A stretch of 64,000 nt of DNA from CAVPGP01 sp963718065 (GCA_963718065.1 CAVQYE010000003.1:68872-132871), one strand, 5' to 3'; counted from the first letter of the stretch, positions 8,134-17,344 are shown. The notes: generated from the sequence alone by a model not told the origin. Program-made: numbers and translations.

Positions 8134-10416
8134 ATGACACTCACCGTCAGGCGAGCCGCGATCGCAGTCGCCGCCGCTGCTCTGCTCGTTGCTCCCGCTG
8201 CTGCGGGCAACGGAGGGCCTCACCACGGGTTCTTCGGCACGCTTAAGCTGCGCGTCGTCTCGAGTCCGCCGCAGTACGTCTCGGGCGGGGACGCCCGGGT
8301 CGAGGTCGTCGTGCCGGACAAGATTCCTTTCGCCGCGATTCGCATCAGGCTCAACGGCGTCGACGTCACACGCACCTTCGCGCGCGACCCCGAGGACGAC
8401 CACCAGCTCGAGGGCGTCGTAACCGGACTGCGCGAGGGCTCGAACAAGCTCACGGCGAGCCTGGGCTGGTCGCCCTGGAACCGCGCTGAGCTCGAGCTCA
8501 CGAACTACTCGACCGACGGACCGATGTTCTCCGGGCCGAGGCAGGTCGTGTTCAAGTGCACGCAGGCCGACCGGCTCGCCGCGGCCAACCTCACGACCCC
8601 GGGCGTCGAGCCGCTGTGCTCGATCCCGACGCGGGTCGACTGGGTCTATCGCGCCACCGACGGAAGCTTCAAGCCGTACACCCCGGGCGCGCCGCGGCCG
8701 GCCGACATGACACAGACGACGACGATGAGCGGCGCCACGGTCGACTTCGTCGTCCGCTGGGAGCGCGGCACGATCGACCGCTTCGTCTACTCGCTGGCCA
8801 TGCTCTCGCCCGCGAGCCAGGACGCAGCGCAGCCGGATCTCTCCGCCTGGAACGGCGTGCTCCTCGACAAGTTCGAGGGCGGCGTCGCGATCGGCCACTA
8901 CCAGGGGAACCCGCAGCGCGGCTCGATGCTGTGGCAGCCGGGGCTCGGTCTCGGGTACGCGATCGCCTACTCGACCGGCGACGTCACGAACGTCCACTAC
9001 AACCTCCAGCTCGGCGGCGAGGCGGCGATCATGGTCAAGGACCGCTTCGTCTCCGCCTACGCGGAGCCTCGCTATACGGTCGCGGTCGGCGGCTCGGGTG
9101 GCGCAATCCAGCAGTACGTCTACGGCCAGAACCACCCGGGCCTCCTGGATGCGGCCATCCCGCAGTACTCGTACCCGGACATGGTCACGCAGACGATCCA
9201 CGTCGGCGACTGCGAGCTGCTCGAGCGCTGGGCCGACTTCAAGGTGCTCACCGAAGGCCCGACCTCGATGTGGCGCACCTGGCTCAACCGCACGTCGATC
9301 GAAGGACTGGCCGCGTCGGCGACGGTCGGCAACCCGTACGGGGCGCTGATGCCGTACATGCCGACGCCCGGATCGGACGAGTGCATCAACGGCTGGCGCG
9401 GGCTCTCGCCGCTCGCGTTGAACCCGCTGTACGGCACGGCCCCGGGGGTCACGCCTCAGGAGCAGGCCACGACCAAGTGGACGCACTGGGACGACCTCGT
9501 GAACATCTACGGCACCGACGAGACCGGTTACGCGCGCTCGCCGTGGGACAACGTCGGCGTCCAGTACGGGCTGAAGGCGCTGCGCGACGGCAAGATCACG
9601 CCGGCGCAGTTCCTCGACCTGAATGCGAACGTCGGCTCGTGGAAGCGGTCGTCCGAAATGGTGCAGGAGGGCTGCCCGTTCGTCGGCCCGTGCACGCCGG
9701 CGACCGTCGACGTCTGGAGCCAGCGCAACATGAACCTCTCGCCCGACGGCGGCGCCACGCCGGCACCTCGGCGTGAGGGCAACATCGCGGCGATCAACGC
9801 CGCGTACCGGAGCGGGATGGTCTTCCGCGGGAAGATCGACATCCCGATCATCGACTGGCGGAACTACCTCGAAGAGTCGCTGAACATGCACAACTCGCAC
9901 CAGTCGTTCGCTGAGCGGCAGCGGATGCTGAACTACGACCACGACGCTTCGAACCAGGTCATCTGGTCGACCGACGGGCGTCCGTCGGCGCAGTTCGACC
10001 AGACGCCGCTGGCGCTCCAGGTGATGGATCAGTGGATGCGGAACATCGCCGCGCATCCGTGGCGGGGCGTCGCCGGCAATAAGCCGCCTGACGCGGTCGA
10101 CTCGTGCTTCCACACCGACGGCTCGCTGCTCGCCAAGGGCAACGACGTCTGGAACGGCATCCTCGACTCGAAGCCGGCGGGCGCCTGCACGCAGGCGTTC
10201 CCGATCTATTCGACGTCACGGATCGTCGCCGGCGGCCCGCTCGAGGGCGGCGTGTTCAAGTGCGCGCTGCAGCCGGTCGGCACCGCGATCAGCCGCGGCC
10301 TGTACGGCTCCTGGCAGCCAAGCGCCACGGAGGTCGCACGGCTCCAGCAGATCTTCCCGACCGGGGTCTGCGACTACACCAAGCCGGACGTGGGGCTGCC
10401 GCCCCACTTGCACTAG
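8134..10416 (+). CDS. Secreted DUF6351 family protein
   Basis: A 760-residue protein with a clear signal peptide (RRAAIAVAAAALLVAPAAAG, cleaved around residue 25). The ATG at 8134 has AGGAGGA just upstream. The body matches DUF6351: AVGGSGGAIQQYVYGQNHPG, IPQYSYPDMVTQ, and a late HNSHQSFAERQRML stretch. GGSGGA resembles the nucleophile elbow of an alpha/beta hydrolase, and related families act on polyesters or aromatic esters, but no activity is established. Pairs of cysteines fit an extracellular location. It stands alone between the AAA remnant and a strong hairpin terminator. Family assignment is fairly sure; function is unknown. Confidence 0.75.
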   Translation: MTLTVRRAAIAVAAAALLVAPAAAGNGGPHHGFFGTLKLRVVSSPPQYVSGGDARVEVVVPDKIPFAAIRIRLNGVDVTRTFARDPEDDHQLEGVVTGLREGSNKLTASLGWSPWNRAELELTNYSTDGPMFSGPRQVVFKCTQADRLAAANLTTPGVEPLCSIPTRVDWVYRATDGSFKPYTPGAPRPADMTQTTTMSGATVDFVVRWERGTIDRFVYSLAMLSPASQDAAQPDLSAWNGVLLDKFEGGVAIGHYQGNPQRGSMLWQPGLGLGYAIAYSTGDVTNVHYNLQLGGEAAIMVKDRFVSAYAEPRYTVAVGGSGGAIQQYVYGQNHPGLLDAAIPQYSYPDMVTQTIHVGDCELLERWADFKVLTEGPTSMWRTWLNRTSIEGLAASATVGNPYGALMPYMPTPGSDECINGWRGLSPLALNPLYGTAPGVTPQEQATTKWTHWDDLVNIYGTDETGYARSPWDNVGVQYGLKALRDGKITPAQFLDLNANVGSWKRSSEMVQEGCPFVGPCTPATVDVWSQRNMNLSPDGGATPAPRREGNIAAINAAYRSGMVFRGKIDIPIIDWRNYLEESLNMHNSHQSFAERQRMLNYDHDASNQVIWSTDGRPSAQFDQTPLALQVMDQWMRNIAAHPWRGVAGNKPPDAVDSCFHTDGSLLAKGNDVWNGILDSKPAGACTQAFPIYSTSRIVAGGPLEGGVFKCALQPVGTAISRGLYGSWQPSATEVARLQQIFPTGVCDYTKPDVGLPPHLH

Positions 10417-10429
10417 CCGTCAAGCGTGA

Positions 10430-10457
10430 GGGCGGGGCCGGTTTGCTGGCCCCGCCC
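10430..10457 (+). terminator. GC-rich hairpin terminator
   Basis: GGGCGGGGCC (10430-10439), an 8-nt loop and GGCCCCGCCC (10448-10457) form a perfect 10-bp stem 13 nt after the DUF6351 stop codon. There is no T-tract, as is common in high-GC genomes. It also lies downstream of the convergent reverse transcriptase gene and could serve both. Confidence 0.7.
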
Positions 10458-10564
10458 GCTAACGGCACGAGCCGGCGCCGGAGCGGTGGCGCGCGCTAGG
10501 CCACATGTCGTGGCCGCCGAGGCGCGGATAGCCTTGCCGTTCCGGAGAGGTTCTTGATGCTGAG

Positions 10565-12093
10565 CTAGCCGGCAAAGTCTGGGACGACTGGAATCGAGCT
10601 CTTCTTGAATCCTCGTTCCTCGAGCATCGCCAGCGTGAGCGCGTTCTCCTCCGTTTGACGAAGCATCTTCCGAACCACGCTCTTCGTCTCTCCTGCATGC
10701 ACCGCCGCCAGCGCGAGCGATCTACGTGCAAGGGGATTCTCCTCTGTCTCCGCGGCTTCGCGTAAGAGAACTCGGGCCGCAGCTGGGTCCCAGGACGCCA
10801 GACGCTGCGAGGCGAGTGATGTGAGTGGTAGCGACGCATTGCCTGTCGCAAGAATCTCCTCGAAGAATTCGCGAAGCTCATTGTCGACAGATGCCTTTGA
10901 AGGGAACATCGTTCCAAGCTGCGCGACGGTCCAAGGAAGTCGTGTCCTCCAGCTCTTTGCGTAGGACACGTACCACTCCTGGAGATCATCCCAATGACCC
11001 GAGTCACGAAAAACAGTCGCGCCAGATGATCAGGAGCATGCGGCATGCGCCGCGTCGCTTTACCAATCTCGTCCACGCGGTCGTAGATGGAGTGAGTACG
11101 CATTCGGGTTGTCATGAAATGAATCGTTGTGCGATCGACGAGCTCAGGACTCGCGAGCACCTCATCAATGAGGTCGTCCAGTGGTGTGACGTCGGGTACG
11201 TCATCGTTAAGCCCACTATCGACCGCGCTGTGCTCGATTTCGTGCACAGCGATACCCACATCGGCCCCGCGGAGAAGCTTCGTTTTTCCGAAGTTCATCT
11301 CGAGCCCGATGTCACGTATACCCTTTTGTAGAGCGATCTGGGCTTCTCGCAGGCGGTCCGCCGTGCGACCAAAAACCCAGATGTCGTCCATCCACCGCAA
11401 CGTGCGTCCTTCAGGAATGATCCGCTTAGCGCCGCCGGGAATCTCGTTGTAGCGCTCGAGTACAACGTCGAGTGGTCCGAGGTACATGTGTGCAAGAGCT
11501 GCTGACGCCGCCGAACGCTGAGGAAGGCCACGACCAGAACTCCGCGACCAAGAGGTCGTCATGTCGGCAAGGCGTTCGGCTGGCTCGTTCTTGCCCCGCT
11601 CGGTTATTTGTTCCGCAAGAACGTCGCTAGGGATTGAAACGAAGAACGAGACAATGTCCGTAGTTAGGGCGACGGTGTCGTAGTTAGCCAGGCGCTTTAG
11701 ATGGTCTCGGAATGCCTGCCATTCCTCTGCATTCTTGGCGTAGATGCCCCGCTTCGGGCCCTTCACCGGAAGGCGCCATCCGTAGACCCACGCGGGCACG
11801 TCGCGGAGTAACGCAAGGCTGAGGCAGTCAACGAGCGCCTGATAGATGAGCCTGTCAAGCGGATCGAGGACAACGGCTGGACGTATCGCAAAGTTCTCCT
11901 TCGCAACGTCTAGCTTCGCGACGCTCTTTACTCCAGTGGCGTTCAATCGCGGGACGGCGTAATCGACTACGTGTGTCGGCACCAGCCAGTCAAGTTCGCA
12001 CCAATTCCACGGGTCTCGGTACCAGTCGCCCAGTACGTCCGTCTTGACGTTTGCTAGGGCTAGATCAAAGTCAAGCGCCTTCAGCCAATCCAT
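10565..12093 (-). CDS. Reverse transcriptase of the Abi/unknown-group (defence) type, one frameshift
   Basis: About 509 residues once a frameshift at about 11010 is mended; one T missing from a T run restores LARLFFRDSGHWDD. The RT core shows an N-terminal YGWRLP motif (104-109), catalytic Asp146 in TTDIVSFF, GLPQ at 189-192 and the YxDD-box equivalent WMDD with Asp236-237. There is no group II intron maturase (X) or retron signature. After the palm the protein continues into about 190 mostly helical, repeat-like residues (ASQRLASWDPAAARVLL, ENPLARRSLALAAVHAGE). That resembles the alpha-repeat C-terminus of class 1 unknown-group RTs such as AbiK and Abi-P2, which act in phage defence. The gene is visibly less GC-rich than its neighbours, which suggests transfer. 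No partner gene is adjacent. Confidence 0.8.
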
Positions 12094-12173
12094 CGCTCCG
12101 TCGCCTACGCGATAGCACTCGACAAGTCAAGGGCGCACCGCTGCCGTCGAACGATCACATGGCGAACGCTAAC

Positions 12174-12229
12174 GGTCGCGGCCCCTGACTGCGACCTCAC
12201 GACACCAGGCTGCCTGCTCCGAGGCAGCC
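12174..12229. other. Two hairpins upstream of the reverse transcriptase
   Basis: GGTCGC/GCGACC (12174-12179 with 12191-12196) and GGCTGCCT/AGGCAGCC (12208-12215 with 12222-12229, 6-nt loop) lie 80-136 nt upstream of the RT start on the minus strand, in a 194-nt gene-free stretch. Some defence RTs copy a structured RNA encoded just upstream, so this could be such an RNA. The second hairpin could equally be a terminator for DUF3311-side transcription or part of a leader. Confidence 0.4.
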
Positions 12230-12287
12230 GACCCTTCACTAGAACATAGGTTTCACATCATACGAGCTGGCAACAACCCGAGCCGCG

Positions 12288-12515
12288 ATGGAGGCGCACG
12301 ACCACATCCCGGTAGGAACCACGCGGAAGCGCAACTGGTCGCTGCTGCTGCTCTTGCTGCCGTTCGTCTTCCTGCTCTACGCCCGGCACGACCCGCGGCT
12401 CTGGGGGATTCCGTTCTTCGTCTGGTACCAGGTCGCCTGGGTGCTGATCGGCTCGGCCTGCACCTACGCCGTCTGCGCGGCGGTGGCATTGGTGCCGCTC
12501 GGCGCCAGGCGCTAG
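12288..12515 (+). CDS. DUF3311 small membrane protein
   Basis: A 75-residue protein with two membrane helices (SLLLLLLPFVFLLYA and VAWVLIGSACTYAVCAAVAL) separated by the family signature DPRLWGIPFFVWYQ. DUF3311 proteins usually sit beside sodium:solute symporters as putative small subunits. Here no symporter is adjacent, and the gene converges on the desaturase with its stop codon overlapping by 4 nt. The function is unknown. Confidence 0.75.
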   Translation: MEAHDHIPVGTTRKRNWSLLLLLLPFVFLLYARHDPRLWGIPFFVWYQVAWVLIGSACTYAVCAAVALVPLGARR

Positions 12516-13406
12516 CTCGAGAGCTTCTTCGCCGCCTGCCGTTCCTTCGGGATCTTGACGACCTTCCAGGCGAGGCCGAGCTTCTCGAGGGCGGTTACGA
12601 CCCATGCGCCCGGGTCGAGTGCGACCTCGCGGCGGCTCATGCCGTGGAACGCCGAGCTCGGGAAGGCGTGGTGGTTGTTGTGCCAGCTCTCGCCGAAGGA
12701 GATCAGGCTCAGGAAGCCGACGTTCCGCGACTCGTCCGTGACCTTGAAGCTGCGGCGGCCCCAGAAGTGGCAGATCGAGTTGATCGAGAACGTGACGTGG
12801 TGGAGCAGGAAGATCCGCACGGCGCCGCCCCAGAGCAGGCCGGTGAGCGCGCCCTGCCAGGTGCCGGCGATCCAGTAGCCGATGAGCGCCGGCACGAGCA
12901 GGCCGATCGCGAGCCAGACGCCGAAGAGCTTGTGGATGGTGCGCAGCCCCTTGTCGGCCATCAGGTCGGGCACGTACTTGCGCATGTCGGCACGGCCTTC
13001 GGCGACGAAGAGCCAGCCCATGTGCGCGTGAAAGAGGTTCTTGACCGCGGACACAGAAGCCCTCGCCGTGGCCGACGTGCGGGCTGTGGGGATCGCCCTC
13101 CTGGTCGGAGAACTGATGGTGCTTGCGGTGATCGGCGACCCAGGCGAGCACGGGGCCTTCGACGGCCATCGAGCCCAGGATCGCAAAGGTGTAGCGCACC
13201 CAGGTGTAGGTCTGGAACGCCCGGTGCGTGAAGAGGCGGTGGTAGCCGACGGTGATGCCCACGCCCGTCAGCACGTAGCCGACGGTCAGCAGGATCAGGT
13301 CGTGGGGGCCGACCCACTTGTTCCAGAGGAGGCCGATCGCAGCCACGAGGCCGATGAAGGGCAGGATGATTCCTAGCAAGTTTGCGATCTTGTGAGCACG
13401 GGTCAC
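12512..13406 (-). CDS. Acyl-CoA/fatty acid delta-9-type desaturase (one frameshift)
   Basis: A di-iron membrane desaturase of about 297 residues. The three histidine boxes are HRLFTH, HRKHHQ and HNNHH, the order and spacing of the stearoyl-CoA desaturase family, with four membrane segments in two pairs. A GTG start at 13406 follows a GAAGGAAGG ribosome-binding site. One frameshift lies at about 13050, between GHGEGF and VKNLFHAHMGWLF; the protein is intact on either side, so a sequencing indel is likely. It would introduce a double bond into membrane acyl chains, as in cold adaptation. The electron donor is not encoded nearby. Confidence 0.88.
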
Positions 13407-13614
13407 GGCTGTACCTCGTTCCTTCCTTCAAAAGCGTCCTGGTGGCGGGAAGAATGCCAGCAGCTGCGGCACCGGACTGCGTGAAGGTCTTCGCGACGGC
13501 TGCGATGAGGCCTGCCGACACGTATTCGACGATCTCCGGTGCCTACAGGGTACCCACCTGCACGCATCCCGGAACATCGCGGTCCGGGTGCCGCCGCCGC
13601 GCGGCATGCTGCCC

Positions 13615-13620
13615 TACAGT
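13615..13620 (+). promoter_or_regulatory. -10 element (TACAGT) of a leaderless gene
   Basis: TACAGT (TAnnnT) ends 7 nt before the ATG at 13628, and no ribosome-binding site is visible. Confidence 0.45.
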
Positions 13621-13627
13621 GAATTGA

Positions 13628-14218
13628 ATGCGCAATGGACTCGCCTGTGTCGCGGCGCTCCTCGCTTTCGGCGCCGGCGCAGCTGCGGTCGGGGCGCCGT
13701 CCTGGACGATTCGCGCGTCGGCCACGTTCCAGCGCCTGGGTCCGTGGCAGATCTCGGACACCGCAACCTACGCGGACGCGCTGGCCGCGCTCGGCCCGGC
13801 CGACTCCTGCAAGCTGCACGCGGCCGACCCGTCATGGGCTGGTGCGACCTGGAAGAGCATCGGCGTTAACGTCGAGCTGAGGACGTACGGAGGAATCCCC
13901 CCGCGGCAGACCGGGTGCACCGCGCCGCGCTCCATCCATGTGCACACAGTGCGGGTCGTCGGCCGGGACTGGCACACCTCGTTTGGGCTTCATGCCGGTG
14001 ACAGCGTCGGGCGCTTGCGCAGCCTCTACCCGAATGCGCCCAGCCACGCAGGCCTCTCGGGGTGGTACGGCCGCGGGTACTGGCTGGTCACGCGGCGAAC
14101 CACGTGCGCCGTGGGCGACTGCACGCCGCGGAAGGTCACCATCCCGCAGCTCGTCGCAGAGGTGGCGGCCGGACGAGTGACCGGGTTCCTCTTCCTCGTC
14201 GGTGCGGAGGGCGAGTAG
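13628..14218 (+). CDS. Hypothetical secreted protein
   Basis: A 196-residue protein with a signal peptide (ACVAALLAFGAGAAAVGA). The mature part has five cysteines and motifs such as SFGLHAGDSVGRLRSLYP, which resembles a short repeat found in uncharacterised secreted actinobacterial proteins. The start follows a TACAGT -10 element by 7 nt. I do not recognise a family. It is followed 37 nt later by the GH13 gene, which has its own -10 element. Confidence 0.6.
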   Translation: MRNGLACVAALLAFGAGAAAVGAPSWTIRASATFQRLGPWQISDTATYADALAALGPADSCKLHAADPSWAGATWKSIGVNVELRTYGGIPPRQTGCTAPRSIHVHTVRVVGRDWHTSFGLHAGDSVGRLRSLYPNAPSHAGLSGWYGRGYWLVTRRTTCAVGDCTPRKVTIPQLVAEVAAGRVTGFLFLVGAEGE

Positions 14219-14243
14219 CGAGCGCGGGGCCGGCGGGTACCGC

Positions 14244-14249
14244 TAGCGT
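14244..14249 (+). promoter_or_regulatory. -10 element (TAGCGT) of the leaderless GH13 gene
   Basis: TAGCGT (TAnnnT) ends 6 nt before the GTG at 14256. There is no ribosome-binding site, so the transcript is probably leaderless. Confidence 0.45.
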
Positions 14250-14255
14250 GCCGCC

Positions 14256-15665
14256 GTGTCCTGGTGGCGTGACGGTGTCCTGTACGAGATCTACCCGCGC
14301 TCGTTCGCCGACTCGAACGGCGACGGGATCGGCGACCTGAACGGGATCGTCGAGAAGCTCGACTACCTCGAGTGGCTCGGGATCACGGGCATCTGGCTGA
14401 ACCCATCGTTCCCCTCGCCGAACTTCGACTGGGGCTACGACGTCGCCGACTACGTCGACGTCCACCCGGAGCTCGGCACGCTCGCCGACATGGACCGCCT
14501 GATCGCCGAGGCCGGCAGGCGGGGGATCCGAATCATGCTGGACCTCGTCCCGAACCACACCTCGATCGAGCATCCGTGGTTCCGCGCCCATCCCGACTAC
14601 TACCTCTGGGCGGAGGCGCCGCCGAACAACTGGCGCTCGGTCTTCACGGGACAGTCGGCGTGGGTGCCGCGCGACGGCCGCTACTACCTCGCGCACTTCA
14701 CGCCTCAGCAGCCCGACCTCGACTGGTGGAACCCGGCCGTCCGCGAAGAGTTCGACCGGATTCTGCGCTTCTGGCTCGAGCGGGGCGTCGGCGGCTTTCG
14801 CATCGACGTCGCGCACTCGATCGTCAAGGACCGCCTGCTCCGCGACAACACGCCGGCCAAGCCCGGCGACCCGGAGTGGGTGCAGCGCATGGGCTCGTGG
14901 AACGACCGGGGCATGAACCAGCCCGAGACGCACGAGGTGCTCTCGCACTGGCGCGAGATCATCGACGAGTACGGCGAGGCGGCGCTCTTCGGCGAGACGT
15001 ACGTCGATCTGGAGCGGTTGCCGCTCTTCTACGGCAACGGGCACGACGAGCTGAGCCTCGCGCACAACGTCGACTTCATGAAGTCGCGGCTCGATGCTCG
15101 CGACCTGCGCCCGATCGTCGAGCAGGTCGAGGCGACGCTCCCGGAAGGCGCCTGGCCCGCGTACTCCGGCTCGAACCACGACGACCTGCGCTTTGCCACG
15201 CGTTGGGCGGAGGGCGACGAGCGAAAGGCACGCGCCGCTCTGGCGATGCTGCTCGGCCTGCGCGGGACGGCGTTCCTCTACATGGGCGACGAGCTTGCGC
15301 TCGAGAACGGCGAGGTGCCGCCCGAGAGGATGCTCGATCCGGCAAGGCCGTCGCGCGACCCCGGGCGAACGCCGATGCCGTGGACGCGTGATGGCAAGGA
15401 GTGGCGCGACCCGTGGCTGCCGCTCGGCGACACGTCGCGCAACGTCGAGGAGCAGCAGGCCGACCCCGCCTCGACGCTCAACTTCGTGCGCGAGGCGATT
15501 CAGGCACGGCCCGCGTGGGTCGCCGAGCCCTACGAGACGCTGCCGGCGGACGACGGTGTGTGGGCCTGGTCGCGAGGCGACACGACGTTCGCGCTCAACC
15601 TGTCGGACGAAGACGCAGCCTTCGGCGGCCGTTCGCTCGAGCCGTGGGCAGCAGCGCGCCTCTGA
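14256..15665 (+). CDS. GH13 alpha-glucosidase / alpha-amylase family protein
   Basis: A 469-residue cytoplasmic GH13 enzyme (no signal peptide). The sequence begins directly with the TIM barrel (GVLYEIYPRSFADSNGDGIGDL). Catalytic residues are the nucleophile Asp184 in GFRIDVAH, the acid/base Glu247 in FGETYVD and Asp309 in GSNHDD. The DGIGDL start resembles oligo-1,6-glucosidase and alpha-glucosidase (GH13 subfamilies 17/23/31) more than secreted amylase. It hydrolyses alpha-glucosidic bonds in small maltooligosaccharides. Its last 71 nt overlap the convergent GNAT gene. The protein is somewhat shorter than typical alpha-glucosidases, mainly in the C-terminal beta domain. The exact linkage specificity is undetermined. 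Confidence 0.88.
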   Translation: MSWWRDGVLYEIYPRSFADSNGDGIGDLNGIVEKLDYLEWLGITGIWLNPSFPSPNFDWGYDVADYVDVHPELGTLADMDRLIAEAGRRGIRIMLDLVPNHTSIEHPWFRAHPDYYLWAEAPPNNWRSVFTGQSAWVPRDGRYYLAHFTPQQPDLDWWNPAVREEFDRILRFWLERGVGGFRIDVAHSIVKDRLLRDNTPAKPGDPEWVQRMGSWNDRGMNQPETHEVLSHWREIIDEYGEAALFGETYVDLERLPLFYGNGHDELSLAHNVDFMKSRLDARDLRPIVEQVEATLPEGAWPAYSGSNHDDLRFATRWAEGDERKARAALAMLLGLRGTAFLYMGDELALENGEVPPERMLDPARPSRDPGRTPMPWTRDGKEWRDPWLPLGDTSRNVEEQQADPASTLNFVREAIQARPAWVAEPYETLPADDGVWAWSRGDTTFALNLSDEDAAFGGRSLEPWAAARL

Positions 15666-16152
15666 GCTCGATGACGCCGCCGGCGTAACGCGACTCGATG
15701 CTCTCGGTGACACGCTTGACGAGGGCGAGCGCGGCGCGGTTCTCGGCCGAGACGCTGGCGCTGACGAAGCGGATCCCGGCCGCGCGCGCGTCGGCCGCGA
15801 GCAGGTCGGCGAGGACCGAGCCGACGCCGAGGTGCTGGTAGTCGTCGGCGACGGCAGCGGCGAGCTCGGCGGTCGCAGGCTCGTCGGCGTCGCGGACGAG
15901 CCGGGCGATCGCAATCGGCTCGGGGTCGCCGTGTGCGTAGGCGACGAGCGCATGGCGGTCGGGGCCGACGTCGGCGAGGCTGGCGAGCTCGGCGCAGGAG
16001 AGGCGGGGCTTCGCGGCGCCGAAGCGGAGCTCGCGCGAGCGCGGGCCGAGGCGGTCGAAGACGCGGAGCACCGTGTCGACGTCGCCGCGGGCGAGCGGAC
16101 GGATCGTCAAGGCGGGCCGGCCTCGCTTGGCGGGGATCGCTCTCGAATGCAT
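15595..16152 (-). CDS. GNAT family N-acetyltransferase
   Basis: A 185-residue protein with the GNAT fold: beta-strand LTIRPLARGDVDTVLRVFDRLG, then AELAAAVADDYQHLGVGSVLADLLAADARAAG, where QHLGVGSVL is the acetyl-CoA pyrophosphate loop (Q/R-x-x-G-x-G/A), then the closing VSASVSAENRAALALVKR. It transfers an acetyl group to an unknown amine. The gene converges on, and overlaps by 71 nt, the GH13 gene. The first ATG (16152) is taken as start, about 13 residues before the domain. Confidence 0.8.
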   Translation of the reverse strand: MHSRAIPAKRGRPALTIRPLARGDVDTVLRVFDRLGPRSRELRFGAAKPRLSCAELASLADVGPDRHALVAYAHGDPEPIAIARLVRDADEPATAELAAAVADDYQHLGVGSVLADLLAADARAAGIRFVSASVSAENRAALALVKRVTESIESRYAGGVIELRGALLPTARANGRRRLRLRPTG

Positions 16153-16260
16153 CTATTGATGGTGGCTGCGGCGCAGAGGGCTGCGCGTCGGCCGTCCGGG
16201 CCACGCGGCGAAGATGGCCCGGACGGGCCAGAGTGCTTGCCCAGGGTTCGCGCGCAGGTC

Positions 16261-16266
16261 TACTCT
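16261..16266 (+). promoter_or_regulatory. -10 element (TACTCT) of a leaderless gene
   Basis: TACTCT (TAnnnT) ends 6 nt before the ATG at 16273, with no ribosome-binding site. It supports that start over the longer upstream open frame. Confidence 0.5.
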
Positions 16267-16272
16267 CACGAG

Positions 16273-17325
16273 ATGGAGCAGGAGATCCGCTTCTGCCCCG
16301 TCGACGGCAGGCGCGTCGCGTATGCCACGGTCGGCGAGGGCCCGCTGCTCGTCATGCCGACGTGGTGGCTCAGCCATCTCGAGCTCGACTGGCAGCTGCC
16401 GGAGATGCGCATCTTCCTGGAGCACCTGGGCCAGACGCACCGTGTCGTGCGCTACGACCGGCTGGGTGCGGGGCTCTCGGACCGCGATGTCGACTTCGCG
16501 TCGGTGACGCACGACAGCGAGTTGCGGACGCTGGAGGCGCTGTTCGATCACCTGGGTGAGGAGCAGTGCTCGCTGCTCGCGCTCTCGTGCGCCGGGACGC
16601 TGGCCGCGCGGTTTGCGTACCGCCATCCGGAGAGCGTTCGCTCGCTCGTCTTCTACAACTCGTACGCGGACGGGCACGACCTGGCGACGCCGGAGCTCGG
16701 CAGCTCGATCGTCGCGCTCACACGGGCCGACTGGCGTGTCGGCTCGCGGCTGATCGCGAGCCTCTTCCTGCCGCGCGGTGCTGCGACGGACATCGCGCAG
16801 CATGCGCGGGCCAAGCGGATGGCCGCGAGCGCAGAGGCGGCGGCGCGCTTCCTCGAGTTGAACTACTCCGCGGACGCGCGGGCCGAGTGCCTGCGCCTGC
16901 GCGTGCCGACGCTCGTCCTGCAGCGCCAGTCGGACTCGACGGTCTCGTCGCGGCTCGGGCGCGAGCTTGCCGCGTTGATCCCCGGCGCGCGGCTCGTGCC
17001 GCTCGCGGGGCGGGGCCATCACCCGTGGGACGGCGACCCGCGCGAGGGTCTGCGGGCGATCACGAGCTTCCTCGAGGCGCCCGTCGTCAGCCACAACGGG
17101 AGCCACAACGGCCACGCAAACGGCTCGTCGCCGTCGCCGCTGACGTCCCGCGAGACGGAGGTGCTGCGGCTCGTCGCGTCCGGGCTGAACAACCGGCAGA
17201 TCGCATCGTCACTCGTCGTCAGCGAGCACACGGTGCACCGCCACGTGGCGAACATCCTGCGCAAGCTGGCGCAGTCGTCACGCGCGGGCGCCGCCGCGCA
17301 CGCAGCGCGCGTCGGCCTCATCTAG
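16273..17325 (+). CDS. Alpha/beta-hydrolase fused to a LuxR-type DNA-binding domain
   Basis: A 350-residue fusion. Residues 1-270 are an alpha/beta hydrolase fold (VVRYDRLGAGLSDRD, nucleophile elbow LSCAGT with Ser105, Asp in LQRQSDSTV, His in GRGHHPWDGD). A short His/Asn/Gly/Ser linker then leads to a LuxR/FixJ HTH (SPLTSRETEVLRLVASGLNNRQIASSLVVSEHTVHRHVANILRKL; DNA-recognition helix near VSEHTVHRH). Proteins of this layout are presumed to be one-component regulators whose hydrolase domain binds, and perhaps cleaves, a signal. The ATG at 16273 is chosen because the -10 element TACTCT ends 6 nt before it. The ligand and targets are unknown. purU begins 19 nt downstream. Confidence 0.85.
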   Translation: MEQEIRFCPVDGRRVAYATVGEGPLLVMPTWWLSHLELDWQLPEMRIFLEHLGQTHRVVRYDRLGAGLSDRDVDFASVTHDSELRTLEALFDHLGEEQCSLLALSCAGTLAARFAYRHPESVRSLVFYNSYADGHDLATPELGSSIVALTRADWRVGSRLIASLFLPRGAATDIAQHARAKRMAASAEAAARFLELNYSADARAECLRLRVPTLVLQRQSDSTVSSRLGRELAALIPGARLVPLAGRGHHPWDGDPREGLRAITSFLEAPVVSHNGSHNGHANGSSPSPLTSRETEVLRLVASGLNNRQIASSLVVSEHTVHRHVANILRKLAQSSRAGAAAHAARVGLI

Positions 17326-17344
17326 CGCGCGTCAGACTGCCGGG

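Noticed and set aside
8044..10113. 689-codon open frame antisense to the DUF6351 gene
   Set aside because: Low-complexity Arg/Val/Asp-rich translation with no motif; the plus-strand gene has a signal peptide, a ribosome-binding site and a family match.
15094..17325. 743-codon frame upstream of the hydrolase-LuxR gene
   Set aside because: The upstream part is antisense to the GNAT gene and out of frame with GH13. The -10 element and domain start support the ATG at 16273.
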